A stretch of 19,363 bases of DNA from JAAZBV01 sp964499695 (GCA_964499695.1 CAZCMD010000085.1:1-19363); one strand, 5' to 3'. Shown: positions 7,358-15,119, counted from the first letter of the stretch. Notes: generated from the sequence alone by a model not told the origin. Program-made: numbers and translations.

Positions 7358-7392
7358 AAACCGCCCCGATGTCTGAAAATTCGGGGCGGTTT
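7358..7392. terminator. Bidirectional terminator hairpin between convergent genes
   Basis: AAACCGCCCCGA (7358-7369) and TCGGGGCGGTTT (7381-7392) form a perfect 12-bp stem with an 11-base loop. A-rich and T-rich ends on both sides fit bidirectional use by the flavoprotein gene on the left and the radical SAM gene on the right. Confidence 0.75.
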
Positions 7393-7443
7393 ATTAATAT
7401 GAGGGAAAATGGCATTTATACAGAGTCTTCCCTCAAGGGAATT

Positions 7444-8358
7444 TTAAACGCATAATCTTCCCTGCCAGGTATCCCTTTCTACCAGCCTTTTCTTTACAAG
7501 ATTAAGGTTTTCTGTCTTTTCAATGGTCCATACCGGTGCCAGAAGTGTTTCCCTTTCCGGGTCACCTGTTAACCTCTGGATAATAAACTGCGGTGGGAGG
7601 AGTTCCAAAAAATCTATCAGACATTCAATATACTCATCCCTCTCCATACATGAAAATTTACCGGCAAGGAATAATTTTTCAAGCACTGTCCCTTTAGTCA
7701 CATAGAGCGAATGTATCTTCACCCCATGAATGGGCTGATTAGCAAGGAATTTTGCGGTTTCAAGCATCATATCCCTTGTTTCGCCTGGGAGCCCCAGAAT
7801 AACATGCGCACAGATTTTCATATCAAACTCTGAGGTCAATTTTACTGCATCTATAAATACACCCACATCATGGCCACGGTTAATAGCCACAAGTGTTTTG
7901 TTGTGGCATGACTGGAGGCCGTATTCAACCCACACAAGATATTTGCTGCTGAATCCCGCCAGTACCTCTATCCTTTCACGGTCTATGCAGTCAGGCCTTG
8001 TACCGACAGAGAGCCCTACAATCCCGTCAAATGCTAATGCCCTGCTGTAAAGATCTCTTAAAACATCCACAGGGGCATAGGTATTTGTATATGACTGAAA
8101 ATAGGCAATAAATTTTTTCGCACCATATCTCTTCTTTGCCCATTCAATACCGCTTGAGACCTGATCTTCAATTGGTCTGCCATCTATTACCTTTGCCCCG
8201 CTCCCTGACCCTTTTGAATCGCAGTATATGCAGCCCCTGCCGGATATGCCTCCATCCCTGTTCGGGCACCCGAGACCAGCATCAATGGAGATCTTCTGGA
8301 CCCGCTGGCCGAACAAATCTTTTAGATAACTATTGTAATCATTATATCTGTTTACCAT
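7444..8358 (-). CDS. TIGR01212-family (YhcC-like) radical SAM protein
   Basis: Starting at the ATG at 8356-8358 the protein has 304 residues, the family length (E. coli YhcC is about 309). The N terminus MVNRYNDYNSYLKDLFG aligns with the family start. The cluster cysteines are C31, C43 and C46 (GLGCPNRDG ... GRGCIYC), that is, the unusual Cx11Cx2C spacing of this group rather than Cx3Cx2C. Further landmarks are FQSYTNTYAP, GLSVGTRPDC, EYGLQS, GLPGE and GVKIHSLYVTKGT. Relatives bind 4Fe-4S and S-adenosylmethionine; the substrate is not known for certain. An open frame continues 57 codons upstream to 8529, but it resembles no family sequence and the family alignment begins at 8358. The ribosome binding site is weak (GGTG). 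It faces the flavoprotein gene across a terminator. Confidence 0.9.
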   Translation of the reverse strand: MVNRYNDYNSYLKDLFGQRVQKISIDAGLGCPNRDGGISGRGCIYCDSKGSGSGAKVIDGRPIEDQVSSGIEWAKKRYGAKKFIAYFQSYTNTYAPVDVLRDLYSRALAFDGIVGLSVGTRPDCIDRERIEVLAGFSSKYLVWVEYGLQSCHNKTLVAINRGHDVGVFIDAVKLTSEFDMKICAHVILGLPGETRDMMLETAKFLANQPIHGVKIHSLYVTKGTVLEKLFLAGKFSCMERDEYIECLIDFLELLPPQFIIQRLTGDPERETLLAPVWTIEKTENLNLVKKRLVERDTWQGRLCV

Positions 8359-8753
8359 TTTCACCGTGATTGATACCTGTAATATGAAGGCCGAACAAGG
8401 CCGCTGATAATTTGATGCAATACACTTTTGAATCCCAAAACCTTTTTTAAAAAGGATTTCAGGATTAATATCAAAAGTCAACTTGCTATTTGTTTTATGG
8501 CCTGGAAATCCATAGTGCCTAACACGCATTATTACTTAAAAGGGCAACTGAGTAAGATTTATAAATGGCACAGGTTTTGCTTTTAAACAGGGTGTAATAG
8601 TGATGAATAGATATTAATACCTGAATAACTTTAACAAATTGATCTTGTTTTTGTTTATTTTATTTATTCATTTGAAATATACAGGCTGAATATCTGGGAC
8701 TTTGATATAAGTTTGAAAAGTTGCCAAAAAATTGACGACTTGCAGGAAATACT
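8359..8753. other. 395-base gene-free control region upstream of the MotB pair
   Basis: The left part is the leader of the radical SAM gene. It contains a small hairpin (CCTTTTT/AAAAAGG near 8444-8458) and a near-direct repeat AAGGCCGAACAAGGCCG. The right part is A/T-rich and contains the sigma-54 promoter at 8566-8581, then about 170 bases of leader before the first motB-like gene. I find no tRNA or convincing small gene. Confidence 0.5.
8566..8581 (+). promoter_or_regulatory. Sigma-54 (-24/-12) promoter
   Basis: TGGCAC at 8566-8571, five bases AGGTT, then TTGCT at 8577-8581 match the consensus TGGCAC-N5-TTGCW at every defined position; GG and GC are ten bases apart, as required. It points towards the two MotB-type genes, the first of which starts 172 bases further on. 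Sigma-54 control of flagellar and motor genes is established in many proteobacteria, so the context supports it. Confidence 0.8.
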
Positions 8754-9548
8754 ATGGCTGTTAAAAAGAAGACCAATTACACACTTGATTCAAATGCATG
8801 GATGTCAACATACACGGATCTCATGACACTCCTTTTGACCTTTTTTGTACTTTTACTCAGTCTTTCAACCATGGATAAAAGCAGAAAACTCTCTGCACTA
8901 AGCTCACTGGTGGGTGCCTTTGGTTTTAAGCCCGGAGGACAATCGGTCCTGGGGGATAAAAACGGAAAAAATATCACAACAGTCGCAGCCCCGGTTACAC
9001 CTGAGGATCTGCAGTTTGAAAGATTGCGTAATATAACCCTTAAGCATGGGCTTAAATCTGACCTGACAATCAGCCAGGAGCTTGAACGCACAATTATCAA
9101 TATTAAGGACAATGTGCTCTTTGAACATAAATCATCAGTACTTTTAACAGGCAAGGCAGGTTTTCTTTCAGACCTGGCAGAGGTTTTAAAGGAAGGCCGT
9201 CAGATGATAGAGCTGCGCGGATACTGTGACCCTTCAGAATCCGTTATGGAAAAGGATCCATATAAGGCATCATTGTTCCTCTCATCAAAAAGGGCGATAA
9301 GCATGTTTGATTTCTTTGTAGAAAAAGGTCTCGCCCCGGAGGATATAGTCGCCCACGGGTTCGGGCAAAACTATACGGGCGCCTCAAAAAAAGGCAAGGA
9401 ATCATACCTTAACAGGCAGGTGCAAATTATTCTGGATTACCGCGAAAAGGTGCCTTTCAATGTGCGGAACCAGAGAAGTAAAAAGGAGTTTCTTGATTTT
9501 AAGGGTTTCTTTTTCAGGACCGCAAGGGATTTGAATGAACGAAGATGA
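8754..9548 (+). CDS. MotB-type stator protein 1 (OmpA/MotB family), divergent C-terminal domain
   Basis: The 264-residue protein has a short basic N terminus, then WMSTYTDLMTLLLTFFVLLL (16-35), the single MotB membrane helix with the ion-carrying aspartate at D22. A linker follows and then an OmpA-like domain from about residue 110. In that domain the usual GHTD reads GYCD (156-159), and the usual NRRVEI reads NRQVQI (220-225), so the peptidoglycan-binding pocket is altered although the key Asp remains. The C-terminal tail is rich in basic and aromatic residues. MotB works with MotA as the ion-driven flagellar stator anchored to peptidoglycan, but no MotA gene is in the window. It overlaps the next gene by 14 bases, implying coupled translation, and a sigma-54 promoter lies upstream. 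The ribosome binding site is modest (CAGGA). Confidence 0.85.
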   Translation: MAVKKKTNYTLDSNAWMSTYTDLMTLLLTFFVLLLSLSTMDKSRKLSALSSLVGAFGFKPGGQSVLGDKNGKNITTVAAPVTPEDLQFERLRNITLKHGLKSDLTISQELERTIINIKDNVLFEHKSSVLLTGKAGFLSDLAEVLKEGRQMIELRGYCDPSESVMEKDPYKASLFLSSKRAISMFDFFVEKGLAPEDIVAHGFGQNYTGASKKGKESYLNRQVQIILDYREKVPFNVRNQRSKKEFLDFKGFFFRTARDLNERR

Positions 9549-10275
9549 TGACATAATTGAAGAAGAGGTAAAGTTGCTTGAGATGCCACGCTGGATGGTG
9601 ACCTTTTCAGATCTAACCACCCTGCTCCTAACATTTTTTGTTCTTCTCGTGTCCATGTCCTCTATGGATGATAAATCACTGAAAAGCAGTTTTACCAATT
9701 TTACGAGCGCCAGTGGTATTCTGAACTTCAAGGATTTAGGAGAGGTATACCGGCCAAGGGATATCATGATCCGGGGGATATATGAAAAGATCAAAAATAT
9801 CGCAGTTATAAAACGGGCGGATGAGCCGGTTGAAATCCCTGCCAATGCTAATGAAACCTTTATGAAAGAATCGGGTGGCCAGATAGTAATGCAGAATGTC
9901 GAAGGGGGTTTCAAGCTTGTATTCGGTCACAGGATCATGTTTGAAACAGGAAAGGCAGAGATAAATGAGCAGATAAAACCGATCCTCGATGAGGTGGCTA
10001 AATTCATTAAGGCATCCTATTACCAGGTATATATTGACGGGCACACAGATAGCATCCCTATCAGCAGTGAAGAATTTCCCTCCAATACCATCCTGTCTCT
10101 AAACAGGGCCTATAACGTGATGAAATATCTTGTTGAAAAGGGCAAGGTAGGTGCAGATAATCTCGCATTAGGCGGGTATGGTGAAAACCATCCGGTTGAA
10201 AATAATATGACCGCACCTGGAAGAGACAAGAACAGGCGGGTTGAGATCATTTTCAAAAACAAGACCTATTTCTGA
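9535..10275 (+). CDS. MotB-type stator protein 2 (OmpA/MotB family)
   Basis: The 246-residue protein has an acidic N terminus (NEDDDIIEEE) and the membrane helix WMVTFSDLTTLLLTFFVLLV (20-39) with the ion-carrying aspartate at D26. The OmpA-like domain from about 120 to 243 has the standard peptidoglycan-binding motifs GHTDSIPI (169-176) and NRRVEI (233-238), unlike its upstream paralogue. The ATG at 9535 lies inside the end of the first gene, in another frame, so the two are almost surely translated together and may form a mixed dimer. The last ten bases of coding sequence overlap the 3' end of der on the other strand, leaving no room for a separate terminator. Flagellar or another PomB-like motor is likely; the ion used (H+ or Na+) cannot be told. 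Confidence 0.88.
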   Translation: MNEDDDIIEEEVKLLEMPRWMVTFSDLTTLLLTFFVLLVSMSSMDDKSLKSSFTNFTSASGILNFKDLGEVYRPRDIMIRGIYEKIKNIAVIKRADEPVEIPANANETFMKESGGQIVMQNVEGGFKLVFGHRIMFETGKAEINEQIKPILDEVAKFIKASYYQVYIDGHTDSIPISSEEFPSNTILSLNRAYNVMKYLVEKGKVGADNLALGGYGENHPVENNMTAPGRDKNRRVEIIFKNKTYF

Positions 10276-11588
10276 TTTCTTTTCCTTTCCCTGAAAACCA
10301 CCCTTACAGGGATGTTGTCCAGGCTAAAATTGCTCCTTATCTGGTTAATAATAAACCTTTCATATGAAAAATGCACAGCCTTCGGGTGATTTACAAAAAC
10401 TACAAAGGTAGGAGGTCTGGTGCCTGTCTGTGTCGCATAATAAAATTTGAGGCGTGTCCTTCCGACAAGAGGTGGTGGCCTTTTAAGAATCATCTCTTCT
10501 ATAAGCTTATTAACATCACCGGTATTTATCCTCATGTCAAACTGCCTGTAAACCGCATCTATTTTTTCAAATATTTTGTTAACCCGTTCACCGGTCAGGG
10601 CAGATATGTTTATACGCGGTGCATATGAAACAAACTGGAGTTGCCTGTCTATATCAAGGTCAAGTTGTTTTGTCCGCTCAATATCATTCTTTATGAGGTC
10701 CCACTTGTTGACAGCAAGGATAACACCACGCATGCGGTCAAGGGCATACCCGCATATCCTGGCATCCTGTTCGGATACCCCTTCAAAGGCATCAATCATA
10801 ATGATGGCAATATGGCACCGTTCAATAGAACGGATTGCCTTTATCATGGAAAATTTATCTATCTTATCACTGACCTTGCTTTTCCTTCTTATACCCGCGG
10901 TATCTATAAGGAGATACTCCTTTTCCCCTCTATCAATCCTGATGTCAACGGAATCCCTTGTTGTACCGGGTATTTCACTTACAAGCATCCTTTCATGTCC
11001 CAGAATCCTGTTAATGAGTGAGGATTTCCCTGCATTCGGTTTTCCGATAATGGCTACACGTATCTGGTTCTGACTTTCAATTTGCCCGGTGTCATCAGTG
11101 ATTGTCCCCGCAATATCATCCATCAGCGTTCTTAAGCCATAACCATGGGCAGATGAAAGGGGATAAATGGTGTCAACCCCGAGACTGTAAAAGTCATGAA
11201 GCAGCTCCTCCTTTTCAGGGCCGTCGATCTTGTTCACCACTGTATATGTCTTTTTATCATACCGCCTCAGGATATCAGCAACCTCTTCATCCGCCGGTAC
11301 AAGCCCGCTTCTGCCATCCATCATGAAGAGTATCTGGTCAGCCTCTTCGATAGCCTTTATTACCTGCTGCCTGACCTGTTCCGAGAATGGACCGTCATCC
11401 TGCTCATCAAATCCACCGGTATCAACAATGATGAATGGCTTGCCTTCCCAGTTCACAGTTGCATAGTTACGGTCTCTTGTGACACCTGGCTGATCGTCAA
11501 CAATGGAATCCATTGACCTTGAAAGGCGGTTAAAGAGTGTGGACTTCCCTACATTAGGGCGCCCTACTATGGCTATTATTGCGGTCAT
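10266..11588 (-). CDS. der: Ribosome biogenesis GTPase Der (EngA)
   Basis: The 440-residue protein has the two tandem G domains that define Der. Domain 1: GRPNVGKST (9-17), DTGG (56-59), NKID (119-122). Domain 2: GKPNAGKSS (182-190), DTAG (229-232), NKWD (294-297). A C-terminal KH-like domain follows, ending with NHPKAVHFSYERFIINQIR and a basic tail RKRNQK. Der acts in 50S ribosomal subunit assembly and is essential in most bacteria. The ATG at 11586-11588 is preceded by an A/T-rich stretch with no recognisable Shine-Dalgarno sequence, unusual next to its neighbours. The response regulator gene lies 69 bases upstream on the same strand with no visible terminator, so read-through is possible. 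The 3' end overlaps the second motB-like gene tail to tail. Confidence 0.97.
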   Translation of the reverse strand: MTAIIAIVGRPNVGKSTLFNRLSRSMDSIVDDQPGVTRDRNYATVNWEGKPFIIVDTGGFDEQDDGPFSEQVRQQVIKAIEEADQILFMMDGRSGLVPADEEVADILRRYDKKTYTVVNKIDGPEKEELLHDFYSLGVDTIYPLSSAHGYGLRTLMDDIAGTITDDTGQIESQNQIRVAIIGKPNAGKSSLINRILGHERMLVSEIPGTTRDSVDIRIDRGEKEYLLIDTAGIRRKSKVSDKIDKFSMIKAIRSIERCHIAIIMIDAFEGVSEQDARICGYALDRMRGVILAVNKWDLIKNDIERTKQLDLDIDRQLQFVSYAPRINISALTGERVNKIFEKIDAVYRQFDMRINTGDVNKLIEEMILKRPPPLVGRTRLKFYYATQTGTRPPTFVVFVNHPKAVHFSYERFIINQIRSNFSLDNIPVRVVFRERKRNQK

Positions 11589-11657
11589 AATTATTTAAAA
11601 TCAAAAAACTCTATTAAAAATTTTCCGTACGACTGGAGTTCCTGCCTGACAAATGGT

Positions 11658-12035
11658 TCAGGCACAGACGGCAAGATTGTCACATATTGTGCGGTTAAGG
11701 TCCATCAGTTTAACAGGCTTTCTTAATAGCCTCAGGGCCAGCCCTTCATTAATGGTCTTTTTTGCCCTGATATCTCCGGGATTTCCTGTAAGAACAAGTA
11801 TCCTCGCATCAGGGTCAATGGACTTGATTTTAGAAGATGATTCATAACCATCCATTACCGGCATCTCTACATCCATCACAACAATATCAGGGGCAAAGGA
11901 CTGGTATTTTTCAACCGCCTCCTTCCCGTTAAAAGCCCTTTCCACAATAAAACCGCCAACCATGTTTAATGACTCCATTATGAGTTCGGAAAGGGTTTTT
12001 TCATCATCAACAATTAGTACTTTTTTCGGTAACAT
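11658..12035 (-). CDS. Single-domain response regulator (CheY-like receiver)
   Basis: The 125-residue protein is a receiver domain only. The acidic pair D10-D11 (IVDDE), the phosphorylation site D55 (VVMDVEMP), the switch residue T83 (VLTGN) and K106 followed by P107 (RKP) are all in place. There is no DNA-binding or enzymatic output domain, so it must act by protein contact or as a phosphate carrier. It could serve chemotaxis, especially with motor genes nearby, or an unlinked histidine kinase. The C-terminal helix ends NRTICDNLAVCA. No kinase gene is in the window. The promoter should lie in the A/T-rich divergent region shared with pyrG. Confidence 0.93.
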   Translation of the reverse strand: MLPKKVLIVDDEKTLSELIMESLNMVGGFIVERAFNGKEAVEKYQSFAPDIVVMDVEMPVMDGYESSSKIKSIDPDARILVLTGNPGDIRAKKTINEGLALRLLRKPVKLMDLNRTICDNLAVCA

Positions 12036-12102
12036 TCTCTTTTTATCCTTTTCAAAATTACTGAAATAATATTTTTTACAGACTTCTATGTCAATAAAAA
12101 AC

Positions 12103-12148
12103 TACAATATCTTGTATTCTTACAAAATAATATAATACATATTGTATT
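12103..12148. promoter_or_regulatory. Dyad-rich control region with TATAAT between the response regulator and pyrG
   Basis: The stretch contains TATAAT (12131-12136) embedded in nested inverted repeats: TACAATAT (12103-12110) against ATATTGTA (12139-12146), TTGTA-N4-TACAA (12112-12125), and AATACA-TAT-TGTATT (12134-12148). TTGTATTC also occurs twice, 30 bases apart. No good -35 is 17 bases upstream of the TATAAT. This looks like an operator cluster over a promoter. The rest of the gap to 12330 is A/T-rich with nothing else recognised. Confidence 0.4.
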
Positions 12149-12330
12149 CCTGACAATAGCCTTGGTTAATTTTTTCTTGAAATTCAGAAGGATAAATACA
12201 TTTTAAACAATTCAACATACCTGGCCTGTTCCTGTAACCTCTTTTTGTCTTGACTAAAAAAGATAATCTGGCTAGTTATTTTCGTCATTTAAAATTTGCT
12301 AATAACCTTCAAAATCAAGATTCGGAGAAT

Positions 12331-13911
12331 ATGGCTACAAAATTCATTATAGTTACGGGCGGGGTTTTATCAGGGCTTGGAAAGGGGATCGCAGCCGCAT
12401 CAATCGGTCACCTTTTATCATCAAAATTAAAGATAATCCCTATCAAGTGCGACGGGTATCTGAATGTTGACCCGGGTACAATGAACCCCTACGAACATGG
12501 CGAGGTCTTTGTCCTGGACGATGGCGGAGAGGTGGATATGGACTTCGGCCATTATGAAAGATTCCTGGGCACCACCTGCAAGTCAAGCTGGAACCTTACA
12601 ATGGGCAAGGTATTTGACATGGTAAGGAAGAAGGAGCGAAAGGGAGACTACCTGGGTAAGACCGTCCAGTACATCCCCCATGTAACAGATGTGATAAAAA
12701 ATCACATATTTACTGTGGCAAAGGATGAGGCGGCTGATCTGGTAATTATAGAGATAGGTGGCACGGTTGGTGACATAGAGAATGAACTTTTCCTTGAGGC
12801 CATGAGGCAGATGAGGGAGGATGCCGGCAGAGGAAATACCGTTTACGTGCATCTTACCTATGTACCAATACCATATGGTGTAAATGAGCAGAAATCAAAA
12901 CCTACACAGCAGAGCGTCAACCTCCTGAAACAGAGGGGCATCTTCCCTGACATAATAATAGGTCGCTGTACCGAATATCTTACCAGAGAGATAAAGGCAA
13001 AGATCAGCAGCTTCTGTGATGTTGACCCTGAGGCTGTGATCACAGGTCTTGATGTGGATGATATCTATGAAATACCCATTGTATTTGAAGAAGAGGGTTT
13101 ACCCGGGATCATCCACAAGAAACTTAATATCTACAGCCCCCCTGACTTAAGAAAATGGAGGCAACTGGTTAATAACCTTAAGGCGCCTAAAAAAGAAATT
13201 ACCGTGGCCATGTGCGGTAAATACACAAAACTTGAAGACTCATATGCATCAATCATTGAGTCCTTTAACCACTGCTCCGCGCACCTTGAATGTAAAATCA
13301 ACCTCAAATGGATTGAAACAACCGACCTTATTGATACCTCTTTCATGGATAAAGTGGATGGCATTGTTGTACCGGGCGGATTTGGTTCAAGGGGTGTGGA
13401 AGGCAAGATCGAGGTAATAAAGGTGGCGCGTGAGAGGAATATCCCTTTCCTGGGCTTATGCCTGGGGCTGCATATGGCGGTCATCGAGTTTTCAAGGAAT
13501 GTGTGCGGCCTTAAAGGGGCAAACTCCACTGAGATGGATACTAACACACCCCATCCGGTAATAGACATACTGCCTGAACAGAAAAATATTACTGATAAGG
13601 GTGGCACCATGCGACTCGGGGCCTATACTGCAGTACTTAAAGAGGGTACACTGACTAAGGCCCTGTACGGTAAAGATGAGGCATCGGAAAGGCACCGCCA
13701 CAGGTACGAGGTCAACCCTGAATACCACGAAATACTCACAAAAAACGGCATGGTTTTTTCAGGGTCGTCCCATGATGGAAGGCTTGTGGAGTTTATAGAA
13801 CTAAAGGGACACAGGTTTTTTGTTGCAACCCAGGCCCATCCGGAACTCAAATCCAGGATGGAGGCACCTGCGCCCCTGTTTTACGGCTTTGTCAAGGCTT
13901 GTCTCGGATGA
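12331..13911 (+). CDS. pyrG: CTP synthase (glutamine-hydrolysing)
   Basis: From the ATG at 12331 (with CGGAG before it) the protein has 526 residues, within the family range. The N-terminal synthetase domain begins MATKFIIVTGGVLSGLGKG, the P-loop of CTP synthase, with GSGLGKG in place of the commoner SSLGKG. It includes CDGYLNVDPGTMNP, EVFVLDDGGEVDMDFGHYER and GGTVGDIE. The C-terminal class I glutaminase domain starts near 290 and has the nucleophile C377 (GLCLG) with H503 and E505 (AHPE). The enzyme makes CTP from UTP, ATP and glutamine, the last step of pyrimidine nucleotide synthesis. An in-frame TTG at 12250 would add 27 residues with no homology and is not the start. The zinc-ribbon gene follows after 13 bases, and pyrE comes next. 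Confidence 0.97.
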   Translation: MATKFIIVTGGVLSGLGKGIAAASIGHLLSSKLKIIPIKCDGYLNVDPGTMNPYEHGEVFVLDDGGEVDMDFGHYERFLGTTCKSSWNLTMGKVFDMVRKKERKGDYLGKTVQYIPHVTDVIKNHIFTVAKDEAADLVIIEIGGTVGDIENELFLEAMRQMREDAGRGNTVYVHLTYVPIPYGVNEQKSKPTQQSVNLLKQRGIFPDIIIGRCTEYLTREIKAKISSFCDVDPEAVITGLDVDDIYEIPIVFEEEGLPGIIHKKLNIYSPPDLRKWRQLVNNLKAPKKEITVAMCGKYTKLEDSYASIIESFNHCSAHLECKINLKWIETTDLIDTSFMDKVDGIVVPGGFGSRGVEGKIEVIKVARERNIPFLGLCLGLHMAVIEFSRNVCGLKGANSTEMDTNTPHPVIDILPEQKNITDKGGTMRLGAYTAVLKEGTLTKALYGKDEASERHRHRYEVNPEYHEILTKNGMVFSGSSHDGRLVEFIELKGHRFFVATQAHPELKSRMEAPAPLFYGFVKACLG

Positions 13912-13924
13912 TAAAGGTATATCG

Positions 13925-14269
13925 ATGAGCAGATACAGGGTCGTATTTACAGGTCTGACACGTACAGAGGAGTATTTTAAGGGTCATATCGCAAGACTTG
14001 GAATAACCTCCAGAGAGACAGACACCATGATTAAAAAGGCGCCCGTTGTTTTAAAGGAGGATGATTCCCTTGAATTTATCAGGAAATATGCCAGGGCGAT
14101 CACCAAGGCAGGAGGGGATGTATATATCCAGACCTGCGAAGATAGATGCATGAGTGAAAACCTCTCCAGTTGCGTAGAGGGTATGTCCAGCTTCACACAG
14201 TGCACACAGTGCGGTCATAAGCAGCAGAAGATGGTGAAATGCGAAAGATGCGGTTTTATGTTGAAATAG
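13925..14269 (+). CDS. Small protein with L7/L12-C-like fold and zinc ribbon
   Basis: Starting at the ATG at 13925 (AAAGG upstream, 13 bases after pyrG), the protein has 114 residues. Residues about 3-70 read like a ribosomal L7/L12 C-terminal or ClpS-type alpha/beta module: MIKKAPVVLKEDDSLEFIRK then ARAITKAGGDVYIQT, matching the pattern KxAPxxVKxxxSxxEAxxxxxxLxxAGAxVxI. Two more cysteines follow in CEDRC (71-75), then C83, and a C-terminal zinc ribbon C93-x2-C96-x9-C106-x2-C109. I do not know a named family. The combination suggests nucleic acid or protein binding. Its place between pyrG and pyrE suggests co-transcription but not a known role in pyrimidine synthesis. Confidence 0.8.
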   Translation: MSRYRVVFTGLTRTEEYFKGHIARLGITSRETDTMIKKAPVVLKEDDSLEFIRKYARAITKAGGDVYIQTCEDRCMSENLSSCVEGMSSFTQCTQCGHKQQKMVKCERCGFMLK

Positions 14270-14290
14270 CATGAATAACTTAAAAGATAT

Positions 14291-14335
14291 CCCGGGTTTT
14301 GATTTGTGCTTCTCTCTAGAATCAGACCGGGTTTT
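14291..14335 (+). terminator. Imperfect hairpin in the pyrE leader
   Basis: CCCGG (14291-14295) pairs with CCGGG (14327-14331), and TGATT (14300-14304) with AATCA (14320-14324), separated by a small internal loop. TTTTA follows directly, then more T-rich sequence. It may be a weak terminator after the zinc-ribbon gene or an attenuator before pyrE, about 30 bases ahead of its ATG. Confidence 0.4.
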
Positions 14336-14363
14336 AGAAACATATTTTTCAAGGTGATTAGAT

Positions 14364-15119
14364 ATGGTAGAATATAAACAGAGGCTCGCAAGGCTCCTCG
14401 CTGAAACAGGTGCTCTTTTTTTCGGTGATAACCTTATACTTAAGGACACAAGGCCGACACCCTATTTTGTCAACTTCGGTATGTTCAGGACAGGCAAACT
14501 GGTAAGAGAGCTTGGCTCCCTGTTCAGTGATATGATCATGGGGACAGGCCTGATATCAAAGACCGATATCATCCTCGGCCCGTCATATAAAGGCAGCGCC
14601 ATTGCACTTGCAACCGCCATAGGCATCTATGAAAAATACGGGCATGACATGCTTTTTGAATATGATAGAAAAGAGGCCAAAAGCCATGGCGAAGCCAGCA
14701 CATCAAAAAGCCTGCTGGTAAACCGCACTATGTTTGACGGGTGCAGGATATTTATTGTCGATGATGTCACCACAACCATGGGGACAAAATATGAACTCAT
14801 TGAAAGCCTGAACAATGAGGCCGCCTCACAGGGCATAAAGATCAATATTTCCGGTATCGGCATTGCTGTAGACAGGGAGCAGAGCACAGCCGTATATGAT
14901 GACAAGGGTAAATATATCCCTGATGTAAAGGGCGAAAACACCATCAGGACCTTCACCTTAAAAACCGGCATACCGGTCTTTTCTATTGCGGGGATAAAGG
15001 AGATGATAAAATATCTCTATGAAGAGAAGATCCCTGTTACTGTTAATGGGGTAAAAAGGGCTATTGATGATAAGACAAAGGCTGTTTTTGACAGCTATAT
15101 AAAGACCTATGGTAATTAA
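14364..15119 (+). CDS. pyrE: Orotate phosphoribosyltransferase
   Basis: The 251-residue protein carries the phosphoribosyltransferase PRPP motif IFIVDDVTTTMGT (129-141) and the OPRTase-specific loop YDRKEAKSHGE (100-110). Near the start are TGALFFGD and a PTPYFVNFGMF substrate segment, and GPSYKGSAI (72-80) is the phosphate-contacting part. It joins orotate to PRPP to give OMP in de novo pyrimidine synthesis. It is some 35-40 residues longer than the E. coli enzyme, mainly through an insertion with DDKGKYIPDVKGE and a longer C terminus, as in other bacterial and archaeal variants. AAGGTGATT precedes the ATG. The last bases overlap by four the end of the Cys-rich gene on the opposite strand, so the two converge. 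Confidence 0.93.
   Translation: MVEYKQRLARLLAETGALFFGDNLILKDTRPTPYFVNFGMFRTGKLVRELGSLFSDMIMGTGLISKTDIILGPSYKGSAIALATAIGIYEKYGHDMLFEYDRKEAKSHGEASTSKSLLVNRTMFDGCRIFIVDDVTTTMGTKYELIESLNNEAASQGIKINISGIGIAVDREQSTAVYDDKGKYIPDVKGENTIRTFTLKTGIPVFSIAGIKEMIKYLYEEKIPVTVNGVKRAIDDKTKAVFDSYIKTYGN

Noticed and set aside
8359..8529. In-frame 57-codon extension of the radical SAM gene starting at 8529.
   Set aside because: The family alignment begins at MVNRYNDY, the extension has no recognisable motif and no ribosome binding site, and it covers a region with leader-like features.
9402..9914. 170-codon open frame on the minus strand opposite the MotB genes.
   Set aside because: It is a shadow of two well-supported genes, with no recognisable domain or start context.
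12250..12330. TTG start adding 27 residues to CTP synthase.
   Set aside because: The extension has no homology; the conserved start MATKFIIVTGG is at 12331.
13131..13610. 159-codon open frame on the minus strand opposite pyrG.
   Set aside because: It is antisense to a highly conserved enzyme and reads as low-complexity shadow sequence.
13820..13924. Longer start of the zinc-ribbon gene inside pyrG.
   Set aside because: It would overlap the conserved glutaminase end of pyrG in another frame; the ATG at 13925 has its own ribosome binding site.
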